A stretch of 64,000 bases of DNA from Crotophaga sulcirostris (lineage: Eukaryota; Chordata; Aves; Cuculiformes; Crotophagidae): NCBI GenBank assembly GCA_013397455.1, contig VYZB01000380.1, positions 629,475 to 693,474 on the forward strand, read 5' to 3'. This document shows, piece by piece, positions 52,901 through 64,000 of this stretch. The translations under genes and the position numbers were made by a program. Positions within the stretch are counted from its first letter, which is position 1. The number at the start of each line of letters is the position of its first letter. The notes under the pieces are model-generated. The model saw nothing but the letters and a program-made list of their open reading frames with translations. It had not been told where the DNA came from and made no database searches.

Positions 52901-53751
52901 ACACCTTAAAAAAAGGACAAGAGTAGTTCAAAGGAAGAGCCTTATCTATGACTTATTTTGCTTTTATCAGTTTTAGTTAAATCATTAACGTTTCTTCTAA
53001 AGTAGAAGTATTTTTAATATTTTATTACTTAAAATCTGTCTTCATGTGAGATTTGTATTGTCACTATTGATTTATGTGCTTTTAAAATATTAGTTTTAAA
53101 TTTCATGGAATGTTGATCAAGTCTTTAATATAGTTTTAAATGTATCCTTTTAGTGCTTTTTAATCCAATTTAAATCATTTAATGAATCATCCATTTTATC
53201 CATCATTAAATAGTATCATTTACCTTAGAAGTTGTCTGGATTACATATACTTCTGTACTTCAGGTGGAAAAAATACAGCTCAGGCTGAAGTGCAAGTACC
53301 AGTTAGAAGACTGCATCCAAACACCATCTTCACTGTATTTTTCTTCTAAGTATTTTTCTCTAGCTCAATGTGTGTGAGAGTTTTCAGCCCTGAAAAGCAG
53401 CCAAACAGAGAAAATTTAGAGACTCCCACATCTACTCGGACAAAATGCCACCTTCTCCCTCACCTTTGAGTTGCCTATGTTTAAGTCTTCTTAGGTCTTT
53501 AATTTTAAAGCATTTACCTTTCATTTGTTTCCCATGCTGACTTAGCCAGTTTGGGAGGCTATGTTAAGACATCTGGCATTCATCGAATGCATTCTTTCTG
53601 ACACAGGTTCAGTGTGATCACTTCCAGATGCTTAACAACTGAAGTTATATACAAAATGTTCATAGATTTTGGCCAAAATCAGATTCAGCTTCCCATACCT
53701 TAAAAGTGGAAGTTCTTAAAATAGATGAGTTATATTTAATTCATTTATTAA

Positions 53752-53800
53752 AAAAAGTCACAACAAAAAAAAAAGAGAAAAAAAAAGAAAGGAAAAAATT
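53752..53800. repeat. A-rich simple-sequence tract
   Basis: Runs of A interrupted by G and C (aaaaaaaaaagagaaaaaaa type). There is no adjacent retroelement body that would make this a poly(A) tail. Confidence 0.75.
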
Positions 53801-54056
53801 GGAAACTAATTCCATCTTATTTAAAGTACAATCAAGTTAGACAAGTTAGACAAGTGCATATGCCATTTTAAGCTGGATTTTCAATGTTTTCAGTCATTAA
53901 ATTTGTTCAAGACTTCTTATCATAAGCACCTTCTTTCACTCACATTTTTAGCCACCACAATAGCTGACTCAACTGAAATCTTTCAAGGAGATTTGGGTCA
54001 ATGCAGCTCAGTTTTTCCTGAGAAATAGGACTGGGGAGGATGTACCTATCATCTTG

Positions 54057-54113
54057 CCCATAAGAAAAATGTTCTAGAGGACAACTGTTCCTCTAGAACA
54101 TTTTTCTTATGGG
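54057..54113. repeat. Perfect 25-bp inverted repeat with 7-nt loop
   Basis: The left arm at 54057-54081 (starts CCCATAAGAAAAATG, ends TCTAGAGGA) is the exact reverse complement of the right arm at 54089-54113. The spacer is CAACTGT (54082-54088). As RNA, the stem could extend outward by one G-U pair (54056/54114) and three Watson-Crick pairs (54053-54055 with 54115-54117), making 29 pairs. A further copy of the stem top, GTCCTCTAGAA at 54127-54137, is the reverse complement of 54072-54082. No transposon ends or TA/TTAA duplications flank it. It may be a template-switch product, a fold-back element or a small-RNA hairpin; the sequence alone does not decide. Confidence 0.97.
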
Positions 54114-56189
54114 TAAGCTAATTGTAGTCCTCTAGAAAGTCTATCAAACCAAATGCAGTGAAATAGGACCCTGCGGTTAGGTGGAGGAGAGAGGAAATAT
54201 AAGGAACTCCGAAGCCATAGAAAGGCCTTTTGCCATTGTTTTGAAGTTTTAGCTCAACGTTAAAATACTCTGTTACTGTGTTTTGGGCAGAATTTTTAAA
54301 CTCCTCCTTATTGTACGCATGCTTGACACCATTGCGATGTCAATGCAAAATGTCCATTAATGCTGTTGAACACAAAACTGTAGTGGGAACTTGTTTCCAA
54401 AGATTTTAGTAGACATTGACTGAGTTTAGTATTTTCAAGGAATAAAGCTGCCATTTGCATAAATGTAGGATAGTTACATAAACTTTCAGATTCATGTCAC
54501 GATAGCTTAGGACAGGCGATTGTATTAAGTGCTAGTTGTTGACTGGAGTCCATAGAGCTTTGTCACTGAATCTGACTGTGCTATATTTATAAGCATAGAA
54601 TCATATAATGTGTAACTGATGTGTTTTCTACTTTTCTGCTCTAAAACCAGAGCATATTCATTGAATAAATTCTGAGGTGAAAAAACACAAAAAGAAAAAA
54701 AAATAATTAGCTAACTTATCCAAAATATCTTTCCCTTCTTCATGAATGATATAGTTTCAAAAGCTATCTTGGGAAAAGAGGTTACTGAGCTCAGAGAAAG
54801 CAGAGTTCCACATGACAATAGATTTTCATAAAAAGCAAGAGATTTTCCAGTCAACTACAAAGACGAAGTAAAGACCAATTTGTAATTTATTAATTTCAGC
54901 ATCAAATGTTGATTTTTCTTTTTTTTTAGTATAAAATACATGGATTTTGTTGCTTACTAGAACATTGAAAACTAAGGAGAACTGACCTCAGGTAAAATAG
55001 GAGAAAGGGACATAGAAATGACCAAAAAAAAGGAGAAATATTGAAGATGGATAACAAAGAGGTTGTGGGTGTAGGAACACGCAAGTAATAAAAAGTGTAA
55101 TAAAGGAGGAAAATGCCTAAAGTAATGAAAAACTTCAGTTATATTTTTTTGATGCTCTGAGCTTGTCAAAGAGTTTTGAAAATGTTTTAGATTATTTTAA
55201 GGTTTTGGAAAAATGAACGAGGAAAAAAGAATGCATGAAAATACATCATATTAACTTTGAATATGGGAATCTCTATAGCACATTTTACCCCATCAAATCT
55301 TACCATCTGAATCCTAAGAAATGCTGTATAGACTGCATGGAAGAGAAAGACAGGGAATACGGTAGGAAGAAAGAAGAAACAGAGTTGGTTTTGAGCCATG
55401 AAGTCCAGACTTCCCCACTTTTAGCCTAATCACATTGATTAACTGGTCTTGAAAAAGAAAGAAAAGAAGCAACCAAATAACCTGTCTAATTCAAGAAGAG
55501 TTGTGCCTACGCCATCTAAGTACTCTATGAGGCCTCAGCTGCAGCTGCTCCTCATTAGTTTAAGAAGGCTAAGAATTGAACATGTGATAAAATGAAACTT
55601 TTTTCCTCTGTAATGAGTTGTTTAAATATAAAAATCTTCATCACAGGGATTTGTATAAGTAAAGAACAGAAAAATTTAAAAATAACTCTCGTTTCTAGTG
55701 TAACTAGAAATGGTTAATTGACATGGCTAGAGAATACTTCAACAAGCCTTCAGGATGAGTTACATAGTCCATGCAACTCTTTTCCTACTGATGACCTCTG
55801 GAACCTCTCGCTTAAGCAGCTAATACTTTACTTACTCGAAGGGAGGATAATGGGTAGCTGGTCTGCTTAAGTGTGACAATTCCTAGGTTACCTATATACT
55901 CTAATGCAAACATCTTTTGAACTCTGCATCCTAGAATGTATCAGATCATAAAGATTCAGTAATCAGAAAAATTTGGCAGTCACATTTCTTCAGGCTTCAT
56001 ACATCAAAGATACAGAACAACATTTTGAGTTATTTTAATGTCTGCTGAATAGAACATTTTGAATCTCCAGTTGAAAATAAATATTTTGTGTCACAAGTCT
56101 GAATCTAATATGCCCTAAAACTTTTCGACTGTCACCAAGCCACTTTTTCACAAAAGACAGGATGGATATCAAATAAATATCACATTCCA

Positions 56190-56217
56190 AGTTACCAAGA
56201 AACAGTTACCAAGAAAC
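56190..56217. repeat. Perfect 14-bp tandem duplication
   Basis: AGTTACCAAGAAAC occurs twice head to tail (56190-56203 and 56204-56217) with no mismatch, which suggests a recent slippage or small duplication. Confidence 0.9.
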
Positions 56218-57722
56218 TGTTTTTTCTTCCATTTGCAGTGGTGAGAATTCATGCTTTATCTCAAGGAGCTCTTTTTTATCTAAACACAGCCACACATAGG
56301 CAGAAGGAACTGCATGCAACTCCTTCCCATTGCAAACAAAGTTCCCAGGGCCCACCTTGCTCTTCTCATCTACCTATGAGCGTGAAGCCCAGAGGCAATA
56401 GACATTGAACACATTTTACCTAAATTTGGTTGTGTCTGAGCTAAAGTTCTGGATTTGCCAATATCATTTTTTAGAATTTGGAGAAAGTAATACTGTGTAG
56501 TTTAGACTGTTTTTCAGATGGAGTGAATCAACCTCTGAGGATGGCTAGGGTTGAAGAATCACAAATCAAGCATTCAGATTGCAAAGTTATAATGTTGCCA
56601 AGGTCATTCTCTTCATAATCTACCAGTTACTGAATCAGGAGTTTTGAATGTCAATTGTAAAAAATAAGTCACTATAGAATGCAGAAAAATGGAGAAAAGC
56701 AGAGCAATGAAAAGAGCAATGCCTTTCAACATAAACTACTATAACTTTGAAGCTGGATCTGACCTCAGCTGGAGCCTTACTTTGAGCAGCAGGTTGACCG
56801 AAATGCCTTCCAGATGATTTCTCTGATTTGAGACGTTCTATGCTTCTACAATATTACTGTTAAGGTATACAAACTGTGAAGATTACAGGACTGAAATGTA
56901 ATTCACTTTTCCATTTAAACACAGCATATCTCAGACTACACTAGCAAGTATACAGGAATTAATTTCAATAGTAATTTCAACGATAATAGAAAAATTACAG
57001 TCATAGTTGTTTATTGAAGATACTAGGCAGACATATAAAAGATAGCTGTCTGAGGCTATATGATCACCAGAATTTTGCATGCTTTAAAAAAGAAATAAGA
57101 GAAAGTTGAAACACATGGAAATAAACTTAAGGAACATATGCTATTAAAAAGAAAACATTTCAAATAAATGTAAAAAATTGCATTCAAATTCACATACTTT
57201 AACTCACATGAAAATGGTTTACTGTAAACAACGGATATTACTTTCTCTTTGCAAAATGTAAAAACCTTTTCTTCTGCAAAGGAAAAGGGATCAATCAAGC
57301 AGGACCTTAATTGTCATTGATCACAAGTGGAAAGATCCTGATAAAATATACTTGGAAACACACACAGGACTTCTGAGAAAGCAGTTCACTGATAAACTCT
57401 CACCATGTTTGCTACATCAAGTAGTACTCATAAAACAAGGTAATCTCATAAAGCTTGGAAAGTCATAATGACAATGTAATACAATGCAATAACTTCAGGA
57501 ACAAGCAGGAAACAGGACCCATCTCTCATGAGTTACAGTGGCTAATAAAGAAAAGAGAAATGTATTTCCTCTTCCTTCAACTACCTGTGATTAATAAGCC
57601 AACAGTAGGATTGAATTCATACTGCTTTTGGCCATCTAGAAGTGTCATGACCAGTTACAATGTCATAGGACATGGAATTATTAAACAGTCAGTGGAGAAA
57701 ACTGATACCTCTAGATACGCAG

Positions 57723-57832
57723 ATTAGGTGCTAGTGACTGTCAGGGACCAGTCTGGGAACCCTGGGTTCAAGCCTGGCTTGACAGAGATTCGAAATCGAT
57801 ACTTCTATATCCTATATTAGGTGCTGGTGACT
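57723..57832. repeat. 17-bp direct repeats flanking a 76-bp segment
   Basis: ATTAGGTGCTAGTGACT at 57723-57739 recurs at 57816-57832 with one A-to-G difference. The 76 bases between include ccctgggttcaagcctgg, loosely like a tRNA B-box and T-stem. The layout could be a target-site duplication around a small retroposed insert, or a simple local duplication. No poly(A) tail precedes the right repeat. Confidence 0.6.
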
Positions 57833-58556
57833 ATTTCCTGGCATAGTTAAGTGTCTAAAACCACCTGAGGTGTGTCTGGAGAAAGGGAGCTCTATTTGAA
57901 CACAGGGAAATAGACATAGTTGCAAGATAACAAAACCATAATTGCCAGACTTGTTGCAGATCAAACTGGAATTACTTTCCCATATTTGTAGTTCAATCAT
58001 CGCATTCGAATTCTGACATCTTACATCCTGTGCTTGTCTTTGTTTATACTTACAGTAGCAGTACAGATGCTACAGCAGGTGTACCAACACACAGACACTT
58101 AAAAAAGACACTTAAAAATCTTAATCCTAGTATATCCGTATGTAAACCTAAGAGGCTTAAGAATGTTCTCATTAGCCTGTGGACACTGAAAGATTAATAG
58201 TCTGCATGTAAAAATCATATCATAGTCATTCTGAGAAAATAATATTTTTGTGAAATGATTCAAAATTTCAGCTAAAAATATATGTTGATAAGTATTTACA
58301 ATATAGTGGGTGGAGTGCATAATTCCCTTTGTTATGTAAAATCACCGTCTCAAAACAAAAATTAAGCCGTTTTTTCCATTATATTGCTTTCTAAAATCTA
58401 CAGTAATATATCATTTCAAAAAAGTGACCTTTATTTTCAAAACTGAGATTCTCATAGTTGAGCCAATTACATCTCATTTTTATCATAGAGCTTAGGCATC
58501 TGTTCTACTTCTTAGTCTTCTATGAATGCATTCTTACATATTCAGTGTTTCACTAA

Positions 58557-58590
58557 ATGATTGAGATCACTCAATCATCATGTGATTGAG
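58557..58590. repeat. Overlapping small inverted repeats
   Basis: ATGATTGAG (58557-58565) is followed after four bases by its reverse complement CTCAATCAT (58570-58578), and TGATTGAG returns at 58583-58590. Two alternative small hairpins share the middle arm. Confidence 0.8.
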
Positions 58591-60519
58591 ATGAGGGTTA
58601 ATAGTCTGATACAGAGAAATGAGTTTATATCTCTTAATATTCTGAAGATTAACAAATTACTAAGGAAACAAAATTGACTGCTCAATATTTTCTCCCACAA
58701 TTTTCCACATTTCACAGGAATAACATGCTAATCATTTCCCTGACTTTCTAGATACTCTGCTGGTGCATTGCATGGAACTTTTCTGACTCAGTTTGTGTTG
58801 GAGATACAGACAACTTCATTTTCTTCTGTCTATAATTGCAGCATATGGTGAGGAAAATATGGATCTGATGTGTTGCTTCATGCAGCTCAGAAATCTTCTA
58901 CAAGAAAACAAGGAATGGAGCGTGGAATTGTAACCAGGTATCTAGGGATACTGCATTGAGTGGCTCCTTGGCTCTGGTCTGGGTGCAGACATCCTCGCAA
59001 CAGCTCTTCAAATACAATGAGTGAAACTTTAATTTAAATGGAGTTGCAGTATCATTGGCAGAGTTATCTGAAACTGCATCAGACCAAGGCAAAAAACAGA
59101 ACTGGACTTCTAAACCTCATAATGAAGACAAACCAGTAAAAGGGGTTGAGAGACAAATAAATTATGATCGCTTCAGGTGGGCCATGATTTCTTGAAAGGG
59201 AGACTGAACAAACCTCCTTTCAATGCCTGCAGCATGCATTGTGCTCTGAGGTGACTGGCATCGTTCCTGGTGAAAGGACAAAGTAAATCCTGATGCAGTC
59301 CAATGAATTCATTATCTGCTTTTTATGCCACCACCATATCCTGTCACCAGCCAGGATGATGGCTTTGGGCAGTGCCTGATTTCCCATGCTCTAGGCTGAG
59401 TTGAGATGACATGGCTTTAGCTTTTGGAATGCTTCAGTACTGATTTTGGTTTTTTTGTTATTCTGCCAATAGGAGTAAATAATGAGAAAAAAAAGATGCC
59501 AGTTAGCTGAAAGACAACTTCTACTGATCTATGAAAAGTCAGGCAGCAGAGAATATATTGTATAATTGATTTTGTTAGAGACACAGACTCATTCAACTCA
59601 CCACTGTATTGAGTGTTCATTCCTTGGAATGAATAAAAATTTACCACCTTTGATCATGGGAAACCTGTATTTATGGCACTGTTGCCAAATAATCTAGGGA
59701 ACTCAGTGTACTTCCTAATAAGTGGTTTTTTTATATGGTCACAGTTTCCATGACTTTTTGGGCAATATATGCTTTAATGGTGACACTGTATTCTCAACGT
59801 TAACACTGGACACCATAGTTCTCCTTCATCTGAGGCTGTGGTACATACTACAGAATGTTGTACCTGCAGTGTGAGAAATATATAAAATTGTTAATTAGTA
59901 GTCTGGAAAGACAAGGCAACCATCATGTGGCGTTCAGGCAGGGAAAAAAAAAAATAGGCTTCAATATTTCTTTCCAAAATAGTTGATATTCTTATGCTAA
60001 CTGATGTAGGATCTTGGCTTGACTGTTAGAACTCATCCTTCTTCATTGTCTTTTTTATATTCTGTGTTAAGAGTCTGATAATTTTACTAATTAATTTTAC
60101 TTCTATAAATTCAGTATTAAAATCCATATAACTTCCACTTATCAGATAGCCTGTGGTCAAAGGGAGAGGATTTGGATGGAGGAAAGACTCACCTGGGAAA
60201 GAGCACAGGGCATCTCCTGTGGGATCAACTCTACTTCTGGCAGAGACCAATCGGAGTTGACAAGGACGGAGAAAGATAAGTAGCCCCAGATCATAAACTT
60301 GGGACACTTTTTTCCTGGAAAGAATAGGTTTTAAAGTCTAGCTGAATAAAATCATGTTTAGGAAAGGTAAGACAACCCAGTTGTACTGAGTATGTCTGGG
60401 TGAAGAGATGAGCCTAACCAGGTGATCGAACAACTACAGTGGGCAATGTAGCTGTAGAGTATGATTTTTTGAACCATTATATATAAAAGGAAAAATTTAA
60501 TCCAAGGAAATCTCTTATT

Positions 60520-60532
60520 TATATATATATAT
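60520..60532. repeat. Short (TA)n run
   Basis: Thirteen alternating T/A bases within a generally AT-rich stretch. Confidence 0.8.
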
Positions 60533-63500
60533 CTTTTCAGCCTCCATCCCTACAGAAGTTGGCCGACATTTAACGTTACTTATAGAGATAAACAGGACTG
60601 TTCAGCTAACAATAATGCAACACATAAATGTCTGTGAATAATCAGGCCCTGTGAGAGTAAATGTCAAATTTATTCAGGAACACTGCATTTCAGAGAGGAG
60701 TCACGAGTCAATCATGGTATCTCTGGCCTGGTAAACATTTAATTAATTACACTAAGTAGAACAACTCTGCGAGGAAAGATTGACAGCATGCTAATCCAGA
60801 ACAGACTGAATCTGAGAAATAAACCATGCAACTGGCAAACAGGAGACACTCATGATATGTCGTGGTCACAGCACAAGGCAGCATCTGTCCCCCTAACAAC
60901 CTGAACAACTTTCCACCTACCTGTTTCTGAGGATACCATCCTTAGGGACCTCTCCATCCCCTTTGCCCCATCCTTTTCGGGTCAGCTCCTACAGATTGGG
61001 AGGTACCTTGGAGTCTGCACTGTCCTATTCCTAGTAGGAACTGAGTGACAGGAACCAGACATGACTGGTTTCTGTACCTGAATCTTAATGAGAAATGAAT
61101 GGAATTTGGTGTCTAACTGTCTAAATGACTATTAAAAACTAGTGTTAATTGATTTTCTTCAAATCAATTGAAATTTTTACTTTTATTTCAAGAATTATTC
61201 ATCAGGATATCATTGTTAAGACATTTATTAACTTATTTTGCGATCATGCCCAAAGAAAAACAGCTTTACGAGTCAAGAACCTGTCAAGCAGCAGGTTTAT
61301 TGACCATGTCTTCAAAAGTAGTGAGAGCATTAAACATAATATTTTACTGGGAAAGGCTGGAAATGCAAAGCATTTTTGGCCTGATACAGTAAATAATTTT
61401 CCTCTTTGGTATGGCAAATAGAGGGACTGCTATCAAAATAGATCATCCCTCAGGCAAGTGTATTCTGCTTTTTTAAAAAATATGTTCTTCTTCCTCAGGA
61501 TGCATTTGAGTGTTTATGAAAGACAAACACAGATGAATCAGATTAACAGTATTGGAGCGTGTCAACTTGAGATGGTGTAAAGATCAGCGCTTGCCAATAG
61601 CAGGCCACAGTCAGAGTGAGAACATAAGGCTCACATTACCCTCATCCTCCCCTGAGCAGATACAAATCTCGAATGTGTCAAGTGTATGTTCGATCCTGAT
61701 TAATCATAGGGAGAGCAGTTGCACCGTCATTCTCATGACTGACATCAATACTACACCAGCCAGGAAAAAAACCTTTCTCTGCTCAGAACAGCATTTCATG
61801 CACTTCATTTTAAAATTGTTTCTGGAATTGCCCTCCATGTTAAATATTTCCATAGCTTCCTGAAAGCCTCATTTTCTATCCACCAGCTGAGAATGATTTA
61901 AGTTTTTTTTTCAAGTTTATGCTAAGGTCTACTGATTAAAGAGATTCAAAGGAACATTCGTTGTCAATTCTCTCACCCATTTTTTTTTAGTAGAATTTCT
62001 TCTACTGTTTAATATATTTGAACAACAAAACAAACATTAGAACATAAATTTAGGTAATACCACATCTGAATATCAATCATATTTAGCTATCCACATTGTG
62101 TGACGCACATGCTTAGGTATATTGATAAATATATGTATAACATGGAGGAAATACAGGATAATCTGGATAAACCACCAGTGAATTTTTTTGTGTTCCTGCT
62201 GATAAGTTTTAGCTGTTAACTGGCAATAAGACAGGCTCTTGAGTATGCAGATATTTGTAGAGCGGTACAAACATGTCAATCACACTTTAAACTGATTTAG
62301 CTTTTTTGACATTTTTAATTTTACCTTTTATAACTAAAACAAAGTATACGTTATATTTTTCTTATTTCATTAACATTTTGTAAATGAAAAAATCTGAATA
62401 TATGCATTTCTACTCCAAATGACTCCTTTGAATATTAACCAATTATTTTGATCTCTCCAAGTAGTTCAGAAAATGAAAGATTTCTTTATGTAATATCTTT
62501 CTTCAAACCTTACTCAAACCTAAAACCAACACTGATGTTAAAGAACTAGGCTTGATAGCCAGATTTTATGTCTGGCTTGCTAATGAAACAATTGCCACAG
62601 TGTCAGTCACAAAAAAAGACTGTCAATATTGTTGTCCTTGAGGGGGAGTCTTTCAGGTAGAAAACATGCACTTAGTCATTGCTCTGAAAACAAACCCCTC
62701 ATACTTCATAACGCAGCTCTGAAACCACAGTTATTGGATATGTTCTGGCATGACAGGGAAGAAACAAAGACACCGATATCCCAATTACCCATTGTTTTCT
62801 GGAAGTCTTACAGAACAAGTTCTCGTGCTGACTGGGACACATCTTCTCAAAACATACCTTAAATCCTTCCCATTGGATCACCTAAGTACCTCACACGGGA
62901 TAAAAGTGTGATTCCCTTCTTCCATACAGCTGGAAACTCAGCAGAGAGAGAACAGAGAAATCAAGACCCAGCTGTAAATATTAGTTCCCCTATTGACTGA
63001 CTTGGTTGAGTAAAGAGCAGAATGATGCTTGTTCTGATTTGCATCACCTGGCCATGATCTACTAGAGATTTGTTTCTGCTGGAAAGCATCCAGTTCAATG
63101 AGCCCAGAAGCTTAATGCAAGGGAAGCAGAGCAGGGGAGTACATTGATTTTCGTGGTGTAATGTCATTTTCATCAGCACAAATATCTTGACCGCTCCTTC
63201 ACAGAGACTAGCACTCCGAACCAACATGAGTAAAACAGCAGTGGAGAAACAGTTTGGTGACAGCTTCAAAATCCTAACTTGTCAGCTTTTAAACTTTAAA
63301 ACTGCAGGCTGATGAATTACAGTGAGCATAATGGCAACATAAAAGTGTTTTCAAGGAACATTCTTGGTTTGAAGAAAAAAATGTCTGAGACCTTCAGTAA
63401 GTGAAGCTCTTCCCTTACTGACCCGAGTGTAACATTACAGTTGATAACAATCTTTACCATCACTACAGATGAAAGACCAGAAGCTCAGATTATTTTCTAT

Positions 63501-64000
63501 TCTATTTGTAGACTTTAAGCTTAAAAAAACAAACAATTAAAAAGTCATTTTAAAGGCAAATACCTCTACAGAAAAAGCTATAGTTACTTCCTACATGTAT
63601 TTGACAAAAGCCATTTAATCTACTGTGTTGCAAGGTTACACGTTTTTTAAATATTTATAGGGAAGAAACACAGAGAGTCTTAAGGAAAGCACAGTATTTC
63701 TGTTATCGTTCGAATGAAATATAATTGCTAGTTGCTAAATGATCCCTACTAGTTCTTTACGTGAATATTGAAGTAAATGACATTCAGAATAGCAGCAAAA
63801 ATGATAATCCAAAAGAGGTATGCAAAAATTGTCCCCCAGGCGTATCAGTTTACTTTTTGGATTGTAACCAAAGCTTTCAAAATTCTTTTAAATTCTTTCT
63901 GTTGAGTTCAATGGGGTCAGGCCCCTAATACGTTAAATCATTATATGTGTTGTTGAACCTAATATTGTTCAAGGGTCAACAATTTGATAGTTGCAGTGCT

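Larger units (their letters stand above)
45801..54056. other. Non-coding AT-rich stretch, no gene recognised
   Basis: No protein similarity and no convincing RNA gene. Contents I can name are a TATG/TATA-type microsatellite at 49654-49776, a possible tRNA-SINE trace near 49835-49915, an A-rich tract at 53752-53800 and a short tandem agttagaca duplication near 53836. Confidence 0.5.
54114..64000. other. Non-coding AT-rich stretch, no gene recognised
   Basis: No frame resembles a known protein; the longest is about 103 codons with no motif. Identifiable items are a 14-bp tandem duplication at 56190-56217, a 17-base direct repeat pair at 57723 and 57816, overlapping small inverted repeats at 58557-58590 and a (TA)n run at 60520-60532. 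Confidence 0.5.

Noticed and set aside
57760..57785. Possible functional tRNA gene around ggttcaagcc
   Set aside because: No A box at the right distance and no acceptor stem or cloverleaf can be folded; at best a SINE-like fragment.
1..64000. CRISPR arrays, operons, phage or other prokaryotic systems
   Set aside because: No regularly spaced repeats, no ribosome binding sites and no long frames. The CR1 and mariner content places the sequence in a vertebrate.

Overview
The window looks like AT-rich, gene-poor nuclear DNA from a bird, or at least a sauropsid. The strongest evidence is four fragments of CR1 LINEs. Two of them end in the octamer-type tail (ATTCTATG on the element strand) typical of avian CR1. 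There are no operons, ribosome binding sites, CRISPR arrays, rRNA genes or convincing tRNA genes. Apart from transposon remnants and one possible exon, I cannot support any protein-coding gene. The window is best read as intergenic or long-intron sequence.

Layout. Positions 1-8549 are unique AT-rich DNA with a small ATAC microsatellite. Positions 8550 to about 10974 hold an unusually long (2.4 kb) CR1 copy on the minus strand. It retains a decayed endonuclease, reverse transcriptase and C-terminal region of ORF2. A second, shorter CR1 3' end of another subfamily abuts it (about 10979-11367). Positions 11368-36109 are about 25 kb with no gene I can recognise. Positions 36110-36597 hold a short CR1 of the same subfamily as the first. 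It is followed at about 36790-37987 by a nearly complete, dead mariner DNA transposon whose transposase relic resembles the human Hsmar1 (SETMAR) type. Its D34D catalytic spacing can still be measured, and a clear right terminal repeat borders a TA dinucleotide. Positions about 39201-39479 form an exon-like block: splice acceptor, ATG in good context, 47 codons with one membrane segment, then a CAG|GTAAAG donor. It could be the first coding exon of an unidentified type II membrane protein. An older CR1 fragment lies at about 45575-45800. Positions 54057-54113 are a perfect 25-bp inverted repeat with a 7-nt loop, the most striking non-transposon structure here. The remainder is unique AT-rich sequence with microsatellites, one 14-bp tandem duplication and possible weak tRNA-SINE remnants.

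Nothing here forms a working multi-gene system. The points most worth follow-up are the Hsmar1-like mariner fossil in a probable bird, the perfect hairpin (probably a template-switch product, possibly a small-RNA precursor), and the unassigned exon candidate.
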